Shown: positions 48,454 through 60,149 of the stretch, piece by piece | How the letters are laid out: the number at the start of each line of letters is the position of its first letter | How positions within the stretch are numbered: the stretch's first letter is position 1 | DNA from: Agrocybe praecox | Lineage: Eukaryota; Basidiomycota; Agaricomycetes; Agaricales; Agrocybaceae | Direction of reading: 5' to 3' | Assembly: GCA_964017145.1 (NCBI GenBank) | Contig: OZ024851.1 | Span: 682,001 to 746,000, forward strand | Length of the DNA stretch: 64,000 bases | The notes under the pieces: generated by a model | What the model was told of the DNA's origin: nothing | The model's input: only the letters and a program-made list of their open reading frames with translations | Databases searched by the model: none | Made by a program: the position numbers and the translations under genes

Positions 48454-50564
48454 ATGACTTCAAGCGCTTCCATTAGCTGTGAGTTATTCATTGGTCGTTC
48501 ACGGTTTTCAACAATTTTTAAGCTAATGTTTTTTCTTATCCAGTTTTTTCTAGAGACGCAATTCTGCACCGTCAAGCGCGAACACTGCGCTCGCGCAAAT
48601 TACATGCAGAGTCAATTTCCAACACAGGGAAACTGAACATCATCTTCGAGGAGGATGAATCATCAAGAGCTTCTTCGCCTATGTCATCTTATTCACCAAG
48701 CACAAGTCGGGCTAGTAGCCCAGCTCTCAGCGTAAAGGCCAGACGAAGACATGCCAACATTGCCGATATCAGAATAGCCAGGGAAATTGCTACTCATGAC
48801 GATACCGACCTTTCTCCTTTACACGATCTCCTACTTCAACCCTCTCGACCTGCACCATCTCCTGCGACGAGCTCTTTAGACTCGCCAGACTCCTTTAGGC
48901 TAACGTTCACAGACGTTTCCTATACTTTCCCCCACCCTCCAACCCCTTCACCAAGTTCTTTACGCAATCGAGGTTGTGTCTCTCCAACCGAATCGGTTTC
49001 TTCTTTTTCCTCAAGTCCTCGCACTCCGGTGACTTCGGACGACGAATTGTCACCATCTTGTCCTGCATCAGCACGCCGGCACATACACCCATTAGTTATT
49101 GCGAAACACAATCCACGACCTTCTTCTCCATCAGACGAAATTTCATGGTCTCCATCTCTCCTTCAACCATACAAGAATTCGTCAGAAAAGCTTGCAGGAG
49201 CAGTCTCTCCGGTGGATTCGTTTTTCCTAAGAAGCGACTCAGTTTACGCCTCTGATTCGGATGAAGACTCTGACTCCGAATACTACAACCGCCACTTCTC
49301 CAAAATGCTGACACTCTGCTCTCCAACGCGCCGCATTTCTAAGGCGGTTCCAGCAAGCCAAGAACTTGCAGCAGCTCGTAGGGACTCGGCGGTTCTCCCT
49401 TCTGAGCAGGTGGACCACAGCTTCTCTTCAAAGCGACCGAATAGGACGCGAAGTATCACCATTCCAAAATACCCACCTCCACCTCCTCCCGTTCGCCGCC
49501 ATTCATCGGTTTCATCGAACTCCAGGTCCTCGAATTCAACGAAGGATTTGCCTTCGCCAATTTGCAACAAAACTCTCTCGCAGAGCGTACAACGACCTCC
49601 ACCAAGGTCCAGCATTCCTGCCGATTGCGACTTTGAATTAGACATTGCTGATGACGACGAGTCAGCCTTTTCCTTCTCAATGTACGCGATTGACTTGGAC
49701 TATGGTGTGGAACATAATGCCGAGTCACCAAAAAGCCCAGAGAGTGTTTATTCTCAGCCCTCATTTGAAGTTGACGACGAGGGACAAGAAGTGACTTTCG
49801 ATTTGGATTATTCGCTCATGCTGCCTTTGTCTTTGCCGAGTTCGCCCATCGATTTGGAGGCAGATATTGCTCTAGGACTCGAGAAACTGAGAGGTGAAGA
49901 AGACTCGGCTTTCGATAACGTCCAATTCATCCTAGAGGAAGAGAAGGAAACCTACGAAGAACAAGCCCAGGAAATTGCACAGCCCCAGCCGGAGGTCGTC
50001 AACGATATTTTCTCTCCACTGTCTTCAACATTTTCAGTCTCCCCTCCTCCTTCGGCTGCTTCTTCTTTCTCTTCTTTCTCGTACCCGTCATCCACTCCAT
50101 CTGTCGCTCATTGTAATGAGGAACGTGTCCTCAAGTCAAAGTGGAGCAGTTCCACCCTTGGTTCTGTTCGAGAGGAAGATGAACGCAAGGGTACCTCGTC
50201 CAAATTGCTTCATTACTTCTCTGGAACGCCCTCGCCATTGAAGAGGGCTTCCGCTTCCAGCAAAAAAGTTCCTCCAACTCCTACTTCCCCCTTCTCATCC
50301 TTCATGTCCCCCAGGAAGCACAGCAGCAAGGTATACGCAAGCTCACCTTCTCCTCGTGCTCAGAAACACTCAAGAGGGCAGTCATCGTCTTCAGATGTCA
50401 TGGTCATTGGGTACGGCCACCAGGGTGCAACTGGCGTCAGGAGGCGAGGAAGTGTCACCACTATCAGCGATGCCGGTAGCGATGTGAGCTTTTCTAGCAC
50501 CTCGAGCTCTGGCTTGAGGAGGAAGCCGATCCCTGTGGAGATGTTCTTGAGGAGTGCGGCCTAG
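48454..50564 (+). CDS. Ser/Pro-rich basidiomycete protein of unknown function
   Basis: The main exon runs from 48556 to the stop at 50562-50564. A first exon of 25 nt (48454-48478, MTSSASIS) joins it through a GTGAGT donor and CTAGAG acceptor, giving 677 residues. A shorter form could start at the ATG at 48681. The early part reads ILHRQARTLRSRKLHAESIS, then NIIFEEDESSRASSP. The rest is dominated by Ser/Pro/Thr with acidic clusters (SDSDEDSDSEYYNRHFSKML; DCDFELDIADDDES) and many SP/TP sites, suggesting a phosphorylated disordered protein. The C-terminus GLRRKPIPVEMFLRSA is a conserved end that I recognise from uncharacterised Agaricomycete proteins. No enzyme or DNA-binding motif is seen. Overlapping long frames on the other strand are compositional shadows. 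Confidence 0.85.
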
Positions 50565-51542
50565 GTCCACCATTCGTTTGTTTTTTGTCTTTTTTTCTCC
50601 TCTCTCTCTGTATCTTGCATCATCACAAACCAACATCAACATCCTATTAGACTGCATTGCCATTTTATAATTATTGTTATCTGTTCTCCATCTTCGTTTC
50701 TTTTTTGTTCATCAACTACGCACTCTCGTCTCTCCTTTGCATTTTTACTATGATTTTCCCTCGCACAAACATAAATACTGTATTACCATGAAACCTATTA
50801 CCTACTGTAGCAAATATCTCTCGTACTCCTTGTCATTATTGGCATGCAAATATCAAATAATCTGTGTTTTTTTCTCCTTTTCGAAGTTTCGAGGGACTGG
50901 TTGACATAACGAAGAGCTCTTTAACCTATGATTGCAAAGTGTGAACTTTGCAACATGTTTGCTTATTACTTTGATTCCAAAATATATTTCTGAACTTGTC
51001 GCGTTTCGAGACCCAGTAGCGACCCAGAACATCTTATTCCGCCATAAGATAAGAGGAGCCAGTTCCGACCAATTTCTCTCATTTCCTAGAATCTTTCTTC
51101 TTTCAAAATATGTCAATTTTTTAGCTACTTTCTGATGTATGATTACTCTAATTAATCGCGAGGCAGGAGCACCTCCCTTTCTCGCGGCTCGCCTAGTATT
51201 GTCTCCGCTTTGAACACAGAATTTTTCTTCTCCTACCCACCATTTCCAGATGCATCTCCTTCACTAATAATGTCGCGTCGCGGCTTGGTCGCGTAGGCTT
51301 TTCGATAGTCACGTGATTTCTGTTTATGGGAGCTGACTCGTTGAACGCTGAACTTAAGTCTCTTATACACCTGCCTCCCGATCATATTGCCACTGGTCGA
51401 GTCGATTTCGGGGCTCAAGTGGCAATTGGCACGCTTGCATTGCCTTTTCAACTATATGAGTCAGTTTCTTGAACTACCCTCCTTCATTGCAATCCCTATC
51501 TTGGAACACATATCACCTTACAAAACAGTCATCGACGGAGAA
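50565..51542. other. 3' flank of the Ser-rich gene and F-box promoter
   Basis: The first part is T/C-rich 3' sequence. A TCACGTGA E-box at about 51308-51315 lies some 230 bp upstream of the F-box start codon. No gene recognised. Confidence 0.5.
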
Positions 51543-52900
51543 ATGAACAGTCACGAACGGACTCAAATGCATGATGAATTAACTTTACCGGAGGAGCTAT
51601 GGGAGACCATAATTTATGACCTCGATGATGACGAAGACAGTCTCAAGCGATGTGCTCTTACGTGTCGACTATTCACTCCAGTAGCTCAGAAGCTCTTCTT
51701 CAAGCACGTCGAAATCGATTTTCTATTTGATTCTGCCAGCAAATTCCTTGCAATTTTGGAAGACTCCAATCACATCTGCAACTACGTCAGACAGGTCTCT
51801 TTGTTCGATACCCGCTCACACTCACCCTTTCAAGATCAACACTCTGCTACGACCGAGGATGCAATAGAACGAATACTTTCAATGCTCAATTTGACCAAAC
51901 TCAAAATTTCCCGGAAAGCTTACGGCCCTTTTATTCAGTTTGCAGCCTTGAAGCCTTCCTTACAAAACAGGATTTTCGATACTTGTCGAACACTGGGTAG
52001 TTTGACCTTCAAAGGCGTGCAATATGTGCCCCTCAGGATCCTGGCAAATATTCGGACTTTAAAAAAGATCAAATTTCAAGACGTACTTTTTGCCGAAGAC
52101 GAAGATTCCGAGGGCCCGTACCACTGGTCAAGTTCAATCAACATGACCCCTTCCTATTTCCAACTTCGACATTTGTCAATATTAGGAACGTTCGTGGGAG
52201 GACAATCAATTCTTCCTCTCTTAAAACGTCACGGTCTTGGTTTCCAGCGTTTGGAATCTCTGACGATCAATATGGATTACGGATGGTTAGGTGTACCTGC
52301 TTCCGATTTTCATGCCGTGAGATGGATGATAAAAACTTGCGCCAAATCACTGAGGACACTCAATCTCACTGTCGCTACAAATTGTAAACTGGGTTTCTTT
52401 TGTTGCAATTTCATCAAGCTGACATTTTGTCTTTCTTAGTGCCCGTTCTCCTTCCTGAGAACGAAGTAATCTTTGACATTTCAGCTTTGCCTTTGCTGGA
52501 GAAACTTTCGCTCACTGGGGCACTGTTTAACTCAGAGACATACGCAAACGCGAGTCCCATCAACCAAGGGTGGCTATCAAAACACCTCGAAACAATCCCA
52601 ACTTCGAGGAAATTCAAATCGATTGAATTGCACTCTATTATCACCACTTATTCGCCTCTAGATGAATCAGAGTTCGACGAACAGGGCTTGAAGTACTTTG
52701 AGAACCTCATCTTGACCAAAGTACTAGAGCGAACGTCCCATTTGTCAATCATTTTCCGCATCTGGGGCTCCGGTGGCATCTCCGTCAGAGATATACTCAA
52801 AGAGCGGCTACCCATTTTATGGGAACAGACGCTTCTCAAATTTTACACTGACAGCGACGATGAAGATAATATGGATGAAGACGGGTCTTCACAGGAGTGA
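51543..52900 (+). CDS. F-box protein, likely SCF ubiquitin-ligase substrate receptor
   Basis: Two exons (51543-52383 and 52440-52900) with a 56-nt phase-1 intron encode about 433 residues. The chosen start, MNSHERTQMHDEL, places the F-box at the N-terminus (residues about 12-55, LTLPEELWETIIYDLDDDED, then CALTCRLFTPVAQKLFFKHV). An upstream in-frame ATG at 51456 would add 29 residues. The rest has irregular leucine-rich segments (LSMLNLTKLKI, LRILANIRTLKKIKFQDVLF, FQLRHLSILGTFVGG, FQRLESLTINMDYGW), as in LRR-type F-box proteins that are massively expanded in Agaricomycetes. The C-terminus is acidic (YTDSDDEDNMDEDGSSQE). The F-box should bind Skp1; the target is unknown. A truncated paralogue lies at 44322-44540. 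Confidence 0.88.
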
Positions 52901-53278
52901 TCAGAGACGAGGAGCACCCATGCAAAGAAAAGCATTTGTGTGTACATATCCTCCAAATAGCCATTGATAAAAAAACGTCTACAGCGTCTGAAAGTCAGAA
53001 GACCGTGTCATGTAATTCATGTCTCGAGCCAATTTTAATCTGTTTCCTTTCGAAACAATCTCTGAAAATGTGGAGACGTTAGAGGGCAATGGAGAGTGTG
53101 TGGTAGCCGTTGGAGAAATGAATTCACCTATTGGGCCCCGCAAACTCCAATGCGAGATTGGACAAGCCTTCAGATGGTGGGAATGGAAGCATCCGTTCTT
53201 ATATCAGCTGCCCGTGGGTGCATGCCCCGTTATCAATCTGCATATCTCTTCGACCGCCATCTCTTTGACGCTGCAGTG

Positions 53279-54359
53279 ATGCCAATAAACTGCTCTTCGT
53301 GTAGCAAAAGCTTTGGGACAAAGACCGCCATCGTTGATCATTGCCGTGCGAAAGGCCACCAGTGTAAATATAAACCTTGCATCACCTGTGGCCAGTTCTA
53401 CGAAGGGGGTGAATCGATGGAAACCCACTGCCGTGCGAAGGGGCATGCTCATGTACAACCATCGTGCGCTATCTGTAAACAACAGTTTACATCTTTGGCC
53501 GACTATCAAGAGGTTCGTTGGTTGATTTTGGGCACAATCTCTGAAGTCTAGAAAACGGCGTTGATTTGATCTTTCCCTTGTAGCATGTTAATATTTCTCA
53601 TCATCCGGTCGATCCTGGAATTGATTCGGCCGCTCTAAGAGACACACAAAACTTATCGCCCAACGCGGGTCCTAGTACTCATCCACAGCCAGCCCAGCAA
53701 AAGGAATACAAGTGTAAAATTTGCCGCAAAGTCTTTCCAAAAGAAAGCTCCTTGAAAGATCATATAAATTCTGGAGCGAAGAATCATCCCCGCCATGGCC
53801 GGGCACTAGAGAATCAGACTCGGATACTGCCTAAACCCCATACCTGCCTTACCTGCCAGAAGACGTTCATAACCCTGTTAGGGTTGGACGGTCATTGTGA
53901 GGAACAGGCACATCAAGCAAACCCCCATATATGCCGACAATGTTCGCTATCATTTGAGACATCAGAAATGCTTCAGTCTGTATGTAATGCAACAAAATAT
54001 ACTATTCACAAGCTAATTAGGAATGATAACAGCACAAGGACACCTCCTTTCCTCATAAGAAGCCACAACCAAAACGGCGATCTCAACGCAAGCGTGAAAC
54101 TTGCAACATTCCAACTTTTTATGACGATGAGGAGGATAATTTGACGTACTATGACTCGTCAGACCCCGACGATCCATACGATGCTCACAAGGATGCCATG
54201 CGAAACATTACTTACGGCAGGTCGGTCATCAGCGTAAAGCTCTTAGGAGTTCCTTCCATTTTGACGACTCTTTCTTTATCACTATGTAGCTCGTGGACGC
54301 ATCGTGAGTTGGCACACGAGAACGATTGGACAACGGAAGATGCCAGGTTCTACTATTAA
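53279..54359 (+). CDS. C2H2 zinc-finger protein with six fingers
   Basis: Exons 53279-53512, 53584-53979 and 54033-54359 give about 318 residues; a further in-frame 69-nt intron near 54220-54288 is possible. The start MPINCSSCSKSF resembles MPVDHSCLSC of the gene at 38910-39863. Fingers: CSSC...H, CITC...H, CAIC...HVNISHH, CKIC...H, CLTC...H, CRQC...HKDTSFPH. As in the other C2H2 gene, both sure introns are phase 0 and fall directly before the first His of a finger (after DYQE and after MLQS). A basic stretch KKPQPKRRSQRKR may be a nuclear localisation signal; an acidic Tyr/Asp tail follows (FYDDEEDN, YYDSSDPDDPYD). Probably a nucleic-acid-binding protein of the same lineage-expanded family. 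Confidence 0.83.
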
Positions 54360-54827
54360 ACTCTGGCAGGAAAGTTGCAACACGAGTAAACATCTTCAAC
54401 CCTTGGCGAAGTTGACTCGTTTTGCCGCCTTCTTAGCCGCCTTTATCCTTGAAGAAATAAATAAACTGATAAAGAAAGTCCAAACGGTAAATCAAGCTCG
54501 CAGTGAAGAAAAACAGTGTCCCCTTTCACCAGTTATCTATGCTTGTCTGTTTCCTGATTCCGATTTTGTACAGCATGCAACGTTAGTAAATAAATAGTAG
54601 TCATCATTATGTTTTGTGCATCGAAGTATTGTGACGGTAACAGACCAATAACAGATTATTACCACTACTTTGGTCTGTACTTGAAGGTGCAATTGACGAA
54701 TGGCTCCACGGTCGAGTTTGAACTTTGCGTTATTGAATTTGTAGGTGGAAGTGGAGTCGAGCTCCAGGCTATGTCAAGTCGCAAGTATCATTGTGGTCAG
54801 TAACGCAGGTTTCTGATATTTCAGTAT

Positions 54828-55470
54828 GCGAGCAACATACTGATCTCGGTATGTTTTTCCTCCTGTAACTTGTTCTTCAGAACCCTGTCTCGTTTCCTTT
54901 CGCGCCTCGTCTTCAAAAATAGAAATGGTGCCGCCTGCAATGAGAAACCCACCAGACCTGCCAATACCCCCCCACAACGGTTGGAATGGCCCTGGCTGTG
55001 GCATTTGACCCGGGCCGCCCGTCGCCACTGACGACGAAGATGAAGAATTAACAGCCCTTATGATACTATACGACGACGAGGGAAATGAAGGACTATGTAA
55101 CAGGTTAACAAGAAGTAGTCGATAAAAAGGAAGCGTTGTTAGTCATGCTGGTGACTGTGAGTTTATGTATCCCGGGGGTAAGTGCCTTGGACTGGAAGAA
55201 TTTCTGACAATTGTATTGGATGTGGTCCTGCAGCTGTACTGAGGTCGTGAATATAAACTTGTCGCTGTTTGTAACTGTTAACTTGGTATCTTGATTGGGC
55301 TGCCACCTCATCTTCTATAACAGTTATAGCCGTCAATGACGCCTGATTGGCGAATTTTAAGTATTCCCTGGGGTTCATAGGCCTTTTCAACAGAAAATAC
55401 AAGAAACTTACCAAAGAAGGAAGAAACCCCGAAATTTTAGTATTGAGAAAGATTAATTTCATGTTCACGC
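54828..55470 (-). pseudogene. Decayed copy of the membrane protein family (copy G)
   Basis: Pieces of the family are present in order on the minus strand but in different frames: QPNQDTKLTVTNSDKFIFTT, CQKFFQSKALTPGIHKLTV, then an IDYFLLT piece matching the FDYLQLT strand of sister genes. Further on come a Ser-rich stretch, a helix GGVLAGLVGFSLQAAPFLFL and the basic RRERKRDR. Frame changes are needed at a T run near 55118-55122 and a G/C run near 54967-54973, and an upstream stop blocks the join to the preceding exon. Exon 1 is not identifiable. It is a pseudogene, unless the short homopolymer indels are sequencing errors. Confidence 0.65.
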
Positions 55471-55774
55471 TTCCTTTATATCGTAGTATTTAACTGCACA
55501 TCCGCAGAACTTCTCCTGAAAGTCTCTGACAGGTATTTATGAAAACATTGTCGTCTTGATAGACGAACCCCTAGCGGAGTCATCAACTCATTGCTAAGTC
55601 GTAAAATAGTAAAATTTTTTAAAAAGATCTAACGAGCACTACACCAGCCCCGCAGCGCAACGGCGCTTTTGCTGATAAATTGATCCGAACTGACTCGGCA
55701 AAAATTTAGCGCCCAAAAATGATGGCGGGTCAACGTTTTTCTTCGACGGAGGGAAACAAAAAATGATTACATTA

Positions 55775-55866
55775 GCCCACCGCGAGGGTCGAACTCGCAG
55801 CCTTCAGATTGCCCAGTTGCCTAGACCGTAAAAGTCTGACGCTCTATCCGATTGAGCTAGGCGGGC
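55775..55866 (-). tRNA. tRNA-Lys (UUU), intron-containing
   Basis: The minus strand folds into a complete cloverleaf: 7-bp acceptor GCCCGCC/GGTGGGC with one G-U pair, D-arm GCTC...GAGC, anticodon stem TCAGA/TCTGA, and T-arm with GTTCGACCC. The anticodon loop reads CTTTTA-A once a 19-nt intron after position 37 is removed, giving anticodon TTT. A T6 run just downstream (plus 55758-55763) is a Pol III terminator. The A-box and B-box promoters are inside the gene. Confidence 0.97.
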
Positions 55867-56276
55867 ATGTTAATGTAGTCAAAGGAGGCCATTAGGAGCG
55901 CACCTCAGCAACCATGACCTATCAATGCAGCAGGCACTTCATCCAGCTCGTCGCTCGAAGCACGAAACTCCAGGTCCAAGTGCAATGACCTTCTTGGACG
56001 CCAAGCGGGTGGCAAGGGCGACGCCGCAGTCTCAAACGAGTCCTACTTGATTTGCAAGTACCCTGCAATTGAATGCAATAATTTATGTGAAAGTATAAAA
56101 TACAAATATTTGATTACAACCTTCTATTTGGACAATTTTGTGAACGGATTGGCGAACGAGCGACAACACTGCGGTCCCGTTATAAAGTAACAATTATTCC
56201 TCGTCGTTTTCTTCCCTCACTTTCGTATGTCTGAGCTCGCAAAAAAAAAAAATTGAAAGAGACTGAACTCAGAGGT

Positions 56277-57872
56277 TCATACCCTTTTAGTCGCACCAGC
56301 CGCCTTCCAAACTTGGCCGCCGATACCCATTCCTGTTCCGAATCCGCTGAAAGCACCTCCAGCCCCAGGCAAGCCACTGGAATCACTGCCGCCAAAAGAC
56401 CTGGTTGGGGCATGGCCACCGACACCCGCTGAGACAGGAGCAGATCCTTGGAATGAGGGACGGAACGATGAGTTAGGGACAGACTGGATAGACAAGTATT
56501 TATTTGGGGGAGGTCGGTCGTCGCTGTTGAACTATCGAAAAGATGATAAATTTTTTTGATAAAGGGCGATTCATGGAAGCACTAACTTGGAATTCGAGGC
56601 CAATACCATCAGCTTCGCTTATATCTAAAAGCTTGACCAGTCTTTTCCCGATAGCGTTCAGTTTCTCGACGTCATCCTTGCTCCTTGTCCAAACTTGAAT
56701 ACGGTCGACTTTGCTTCTCAAACTAACGACGGCACCGCAAATTTCGTCACCATCTTCCAGCTCTTCACCGACAAGAGCCATCGCGAGCCAGCTCCAACAC
56801 CTATCCAACAAGTCAGGACTATTCTTCATTGTCAATACCCATTTGCCGCCGTTGGCGTTAGCCGGATCCTCCCACATCGGCTTGATCCCTGATTTGAAGA
56901 TGTGATAGTTACTATTCTTCTCCAGTCTGGAAGGAGGTTTGAGCCAGTTGAAGTATCTGCAGAATTCTTCAACAGTATCGAACTCGCCAATGACGGTGAG
57001 CCCGGCTTCGTACTCAGTACTCTCAGGGGGGTGAGAGGCTGAGAAAGGAGCGTCCGATGACGTAGTTCCCGCAGGTGGCTGATTAAAACCTTGTCCAGGA
57101 GCAGCGGTCGCTGGGGTAAAAGGGAACTTGGCTTTGGTGTCATGGTATATTGTCCTATAGGCTAGTTAGTTTGAAAAGAATTTATGAAACATAATAATTA
57201 CCAAGGGAACTGCAAAGGATGTTCAGGTGCTTTCATTGGCACTCCGGGGGTCTTGGGATCTTCAATCATCTCGGGCTCTGGAGGCATAGTTGACCCATCA
57301 ACACTGAGCTGGCTGGCGCGAGCCTTTGCCAAATGGCTCGTGATAGCCTCCAAGCTTGGTATATTCTTATACCCCACTTTTCTCCTGGGCGCCTCCGCTG
57401 CAACAGGGGCTGCTGCTACGGCAAACTTCACCGTCCCATCTGCAGATGCAGTTTCCTGGTTAAGCTTCTCAAGCTTTTCTTCTGTCAATGGTTCTCCTCC
57501 ACCAACTGTTTCACCTTGTACATTGCTGGTGGTGGTAGATGCATTGCTGATAGCGGGTGAAGTGGATCGCGTACTGGGGACGTTGACGGCCATCGAGTCG
57601 GCGGTCGACGTCACCGTGTTCACGCTCGTCGTAGATCCTGATCCAGCTCCTGTACGCAGCATCGAAGCTGCTAGACGAGGTCGAACCGCCGATGATGTAC
57701 TGGGTTGAAGGGGTGTTCCTCCATTGGCAGCGGCTGCATTGCTGGTGATGCGTGCAGCGAGCTGATTCAACGATGGTAAGCGGACTGTGGTGGGCTTCTT
57801 GGCTGTTGTAGATGACGACGAGGTCGCTGTGGTAGTTGCTGCTGGTAATTCTGTGGAGTTGGTGCTACTCAT
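56277..57872 (-). CDS. eIF4E-family cap-binding protein, eIF4E2/4EHP-like
   Basis: Exons 57202-57872, 56587-57154 and 56277-56531, with introns of 47 and 55 nt, give 497 residues. The start is MSSTNSTELPA. The first 223 residues are a low-complexity Ser/Thr/Ala region. The eIF4E fold follows (about 224-415): WTIYHDTKAKFPF, EFCRYFNWLKPPS, NSNYHIFKSGIKPMWEDPAN, GGKWVLTM, CWSWLAMALVGEE, DEICGAVVSLRSKVDRIQVW and TR. The MWED tryptophan and glutamate that hold m7G are present. YHIFKSGIKPMWEDPAN followed by GGKW is characteristic of the 4EHP/eIF4E2 class, which usually represses cap-dependent translation of selected mRNAs. The tail is Gly/Ser/Phe-rich. With its long N-terminal extension it is about twice the length of animal 4EHP. 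Confidence 0.92.
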
Positions 57873-58504
57873 CGTGGTTAGAGGAAGAGGAGCGTCGGCC
57901 AAACAACCCTCCACATCATGTACCTATTATTGGCAACAGTCATGACAATACAGCTTGGAATTTGATTGTTTCTTGGTTTTGTCAGTGGCTTCGTTCCAAA
58001 CCTTTTTTTAAACAATGTGAGCTTGGACGGTGTGTATTCATAGCCTTGAATACGGAGAGTAATGCTGAGACTCTCATTACGTCTTTATCTTATCGCGAAT
58101 ATTACTTTGACTTTCCTGGATTCTGGGGGGTTTACATCTAATTATTTGGTTCCTTTGCACTAAGATCTAGGTGCAACATGGACTGTTATTCATCTCAAAT
58201 TGTGAGATGTATCCTCGGCATTGGGTGTCTCGGTAACTCGTTCATTTACTGTTGACCAACACACTCAAATCCAACATTGTCTTACTAATCGTGATCTTGA
58301 TTGAATGCTGCAGGTACTAGCAGGTTCAACTTTGAAGCGTCTTGCTGGATGCTCGAGTATCGAAAACAGAAATATCAGACCAGACAAAATGCTGTAAAAG
58401 AAAGAACAAAAGCCAAAAGCAAGACGAAACTCCGTTCCTTGACCTTCTAATACAACTCTTCTGTTCCTAAGTTCTAACTCAACCCGAACAATCTACATCT
58501 CAAT
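57873..58504. other. Intergenic between eIF4E2-like gene and AKR pseudogene
   Basis: No gene recognised. It carries the promoter of the cap-binding protein gene on one side and the former promoter of the AKR copy on the other. Confidence 0.5.
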
Positions 58505-59595
58505 ATGTCGATTCCAACTCGCAAGATTGGCAATGCCGACGTTCCTGCCATGGTTCCAGGCTTTATGGGTCTTTCTGCTTTCTATGTCACGATAAACAAC
58601 GACGATTCAAGGTGATCCTAATCGTCCTTGCCCGTATCATTACCTATCGTTAACATCTACGACAAGTCCTCGATGCTGCTCTTGAAGCGGGCTGCACTAA
58701 CTGGACTCCTCAGATATATACGGAGACAGCGAGGAGTTGATCGGCAAGTGGTCAGTACCACCAAATTCATGACAATCGTTTTTTTCTTATCGCTATAATT
58801 TTCCTAGCTACTCAATTCGCTGTCACTGGTGCTGGTGCCGACGGAACTCCCGAATATATGAAAGCTTGCTTCGAAAACTCTTTGAAAAGCTGGGCATCGA
58901 CCATGCCTATCTTTACTATTTGCACGTATGTTTATTCTTCAGTTCTTCGCGATAGTATTGAGGAGGGTCTAATATATACTTTTCTCAGAGAGTCGATAAG
59001 AACACACCGATTGAAATTACAGTCGGTGCGATGGCGGGACTTGTCAAGTAAATAGTTCCCCTAATTATCTTAATATTCATACTGACCGTGCCTGTCTCTA
59101 TACAGTCAAGTATCTTGGTCTATCAGAAATTTCAGCAGCCACTCTTAGGCGTGCCCATGCCGTCCACCCCATATCCGCCATCCAGATAGAATACTCGCCC
59201 TTCTGCCTTGATATCGAAGACAAAAAAATCGGTCTGTTCAAGGCTTGCCGTAAACTTGGGGTCGCAGTTGTCGCGTACTCGCCACTAGGCCGCGGTATGT
59301 TAACCGGAACATATGCGTGTCTACCTCTTCAGGTATGTCACCAGTAATCCTATGCTAAAAAAACTGTTTATTCTAGAAATCCCACGACGGTGTCCCCAAG
59401 GAAGCACAATACCTCGATTTGACATTCCTATCCCCGGAACTTTGAAAGTCGAGGTAAGTTTCCAAAACCTGTCTTTTTTCTTTTGGCCTAATCTCAGTTT
59501 TACGCAGTATCTCCTTGAGAATTCCGGCACTTCAAAATTTACGCTGAGCCCCAACGAAGTCGCACGCAAGGCGATCGCTATGATGCTAGCATGAT
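58505..59595 (+). pseudogene. Broken aldo-keto reductase
   Basis: The start MSIPTRKIGNADVPAMVPGF and MGLSAFYV are typical of fungal NADP-dependent aldo-keto reductases. Further pieces follow in order: [123 protein letters not shown] and LLENSGTSKFTLSPNEV. Several lesions break it. One base is missing after TNW near 58703, so the IYGDSEELIGKW part sits in another frame, and one A is missing in FENSLKKLG near 58885. The exon between IGKW and TQFAV is gone, a stop follows GLVK, and about 60 residues before IPIPGT are lost. Spliced expression of a working enzyme is therefore unlikely. Confidence 0.85.
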
Positions 59596-59639
59596 GGATG
59601 CACTTTTCGCCGACACTGTCGGAGTTAAGTAGTCCTCAG

Positions 59640-59950
59640 TCAGCCTTTTTTCTGCTCAATACTCCTAGAAACCTCTTTAATGGAGATCTTATCCCGGTAC
59701 AGAATTATCATTTTAGAGCTTGAGGTGAGGTATGTCACTACCTGGGCGAACAACAGGTTTGTCTCCCTCGTTTATCCTCGGATCGAAGTAAAATGCTCAA
59801 CCTCTCCGCGACTCGAGCAGAATTTACTAAGTATTGTCTTTCCAGCCTTGATTGATAGAAGACTATAGAAGATAAAAAAATATCTTCCTCGATACCTGCC
59901 GCAAGCTTGAGGTCACTATCGTTATACTCCGAGCCAAGAAGATCAAGGTT
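59640..59950 (+). pseudogene. Second, older aldo-keto reductase remnant
   Basis: Around 59865-59940 the sequence resembles the [20 protein letters not shown] segment of the AKR copy just upstream (here EDKK, CRKLEVTIVI after allowing for changes). Nothing upstream or downstream can be restored as reading frame. It suggests a former tandem array of AKR genes. Confidence 0.45.
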
Positions 59951-60059
59951 AGACGTTTTAAATAATTAGCGCCCATTTGATCGGACAGAATCATTTTGAT
60001 CGCAAATATATTAGCCCCAATTGCGGTTGCCGAAAGGTAAGGTAAAAAAGGATTCAGTA

Positions 60060-60149
60060 GCCCACCGCGAGGGTCGAACTCGCAGCCTTCAGATGCCCAA
60101 TGCCTTAGACGTAAGAGTCTGACGCTCTATCCGATTGAGCTAGGCGGGC
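60060..60149 (-). tRNA. tRNA-Lys (CUU), intron-containing
   Basis: The cloverleaf is the same as in the tRNA at 55775-55866, with anticodon loop CTCTTA-A after removing a 17-nt intron, giving anticodon CTT. Outside the intron the mature sequence differs from the UUU gene, by my reading, only at wobble position 34. A T6 terminator lies just downstream (plus about 60044-60049). Confidence 0.97.

Noticed and set aside
48907..49764. Several minus-strand ORFs within the Ser-rich gene
   Set aside because: They are shadows of the repetitive Ser/Pro codons; none has a motif or an independent promoter gap.
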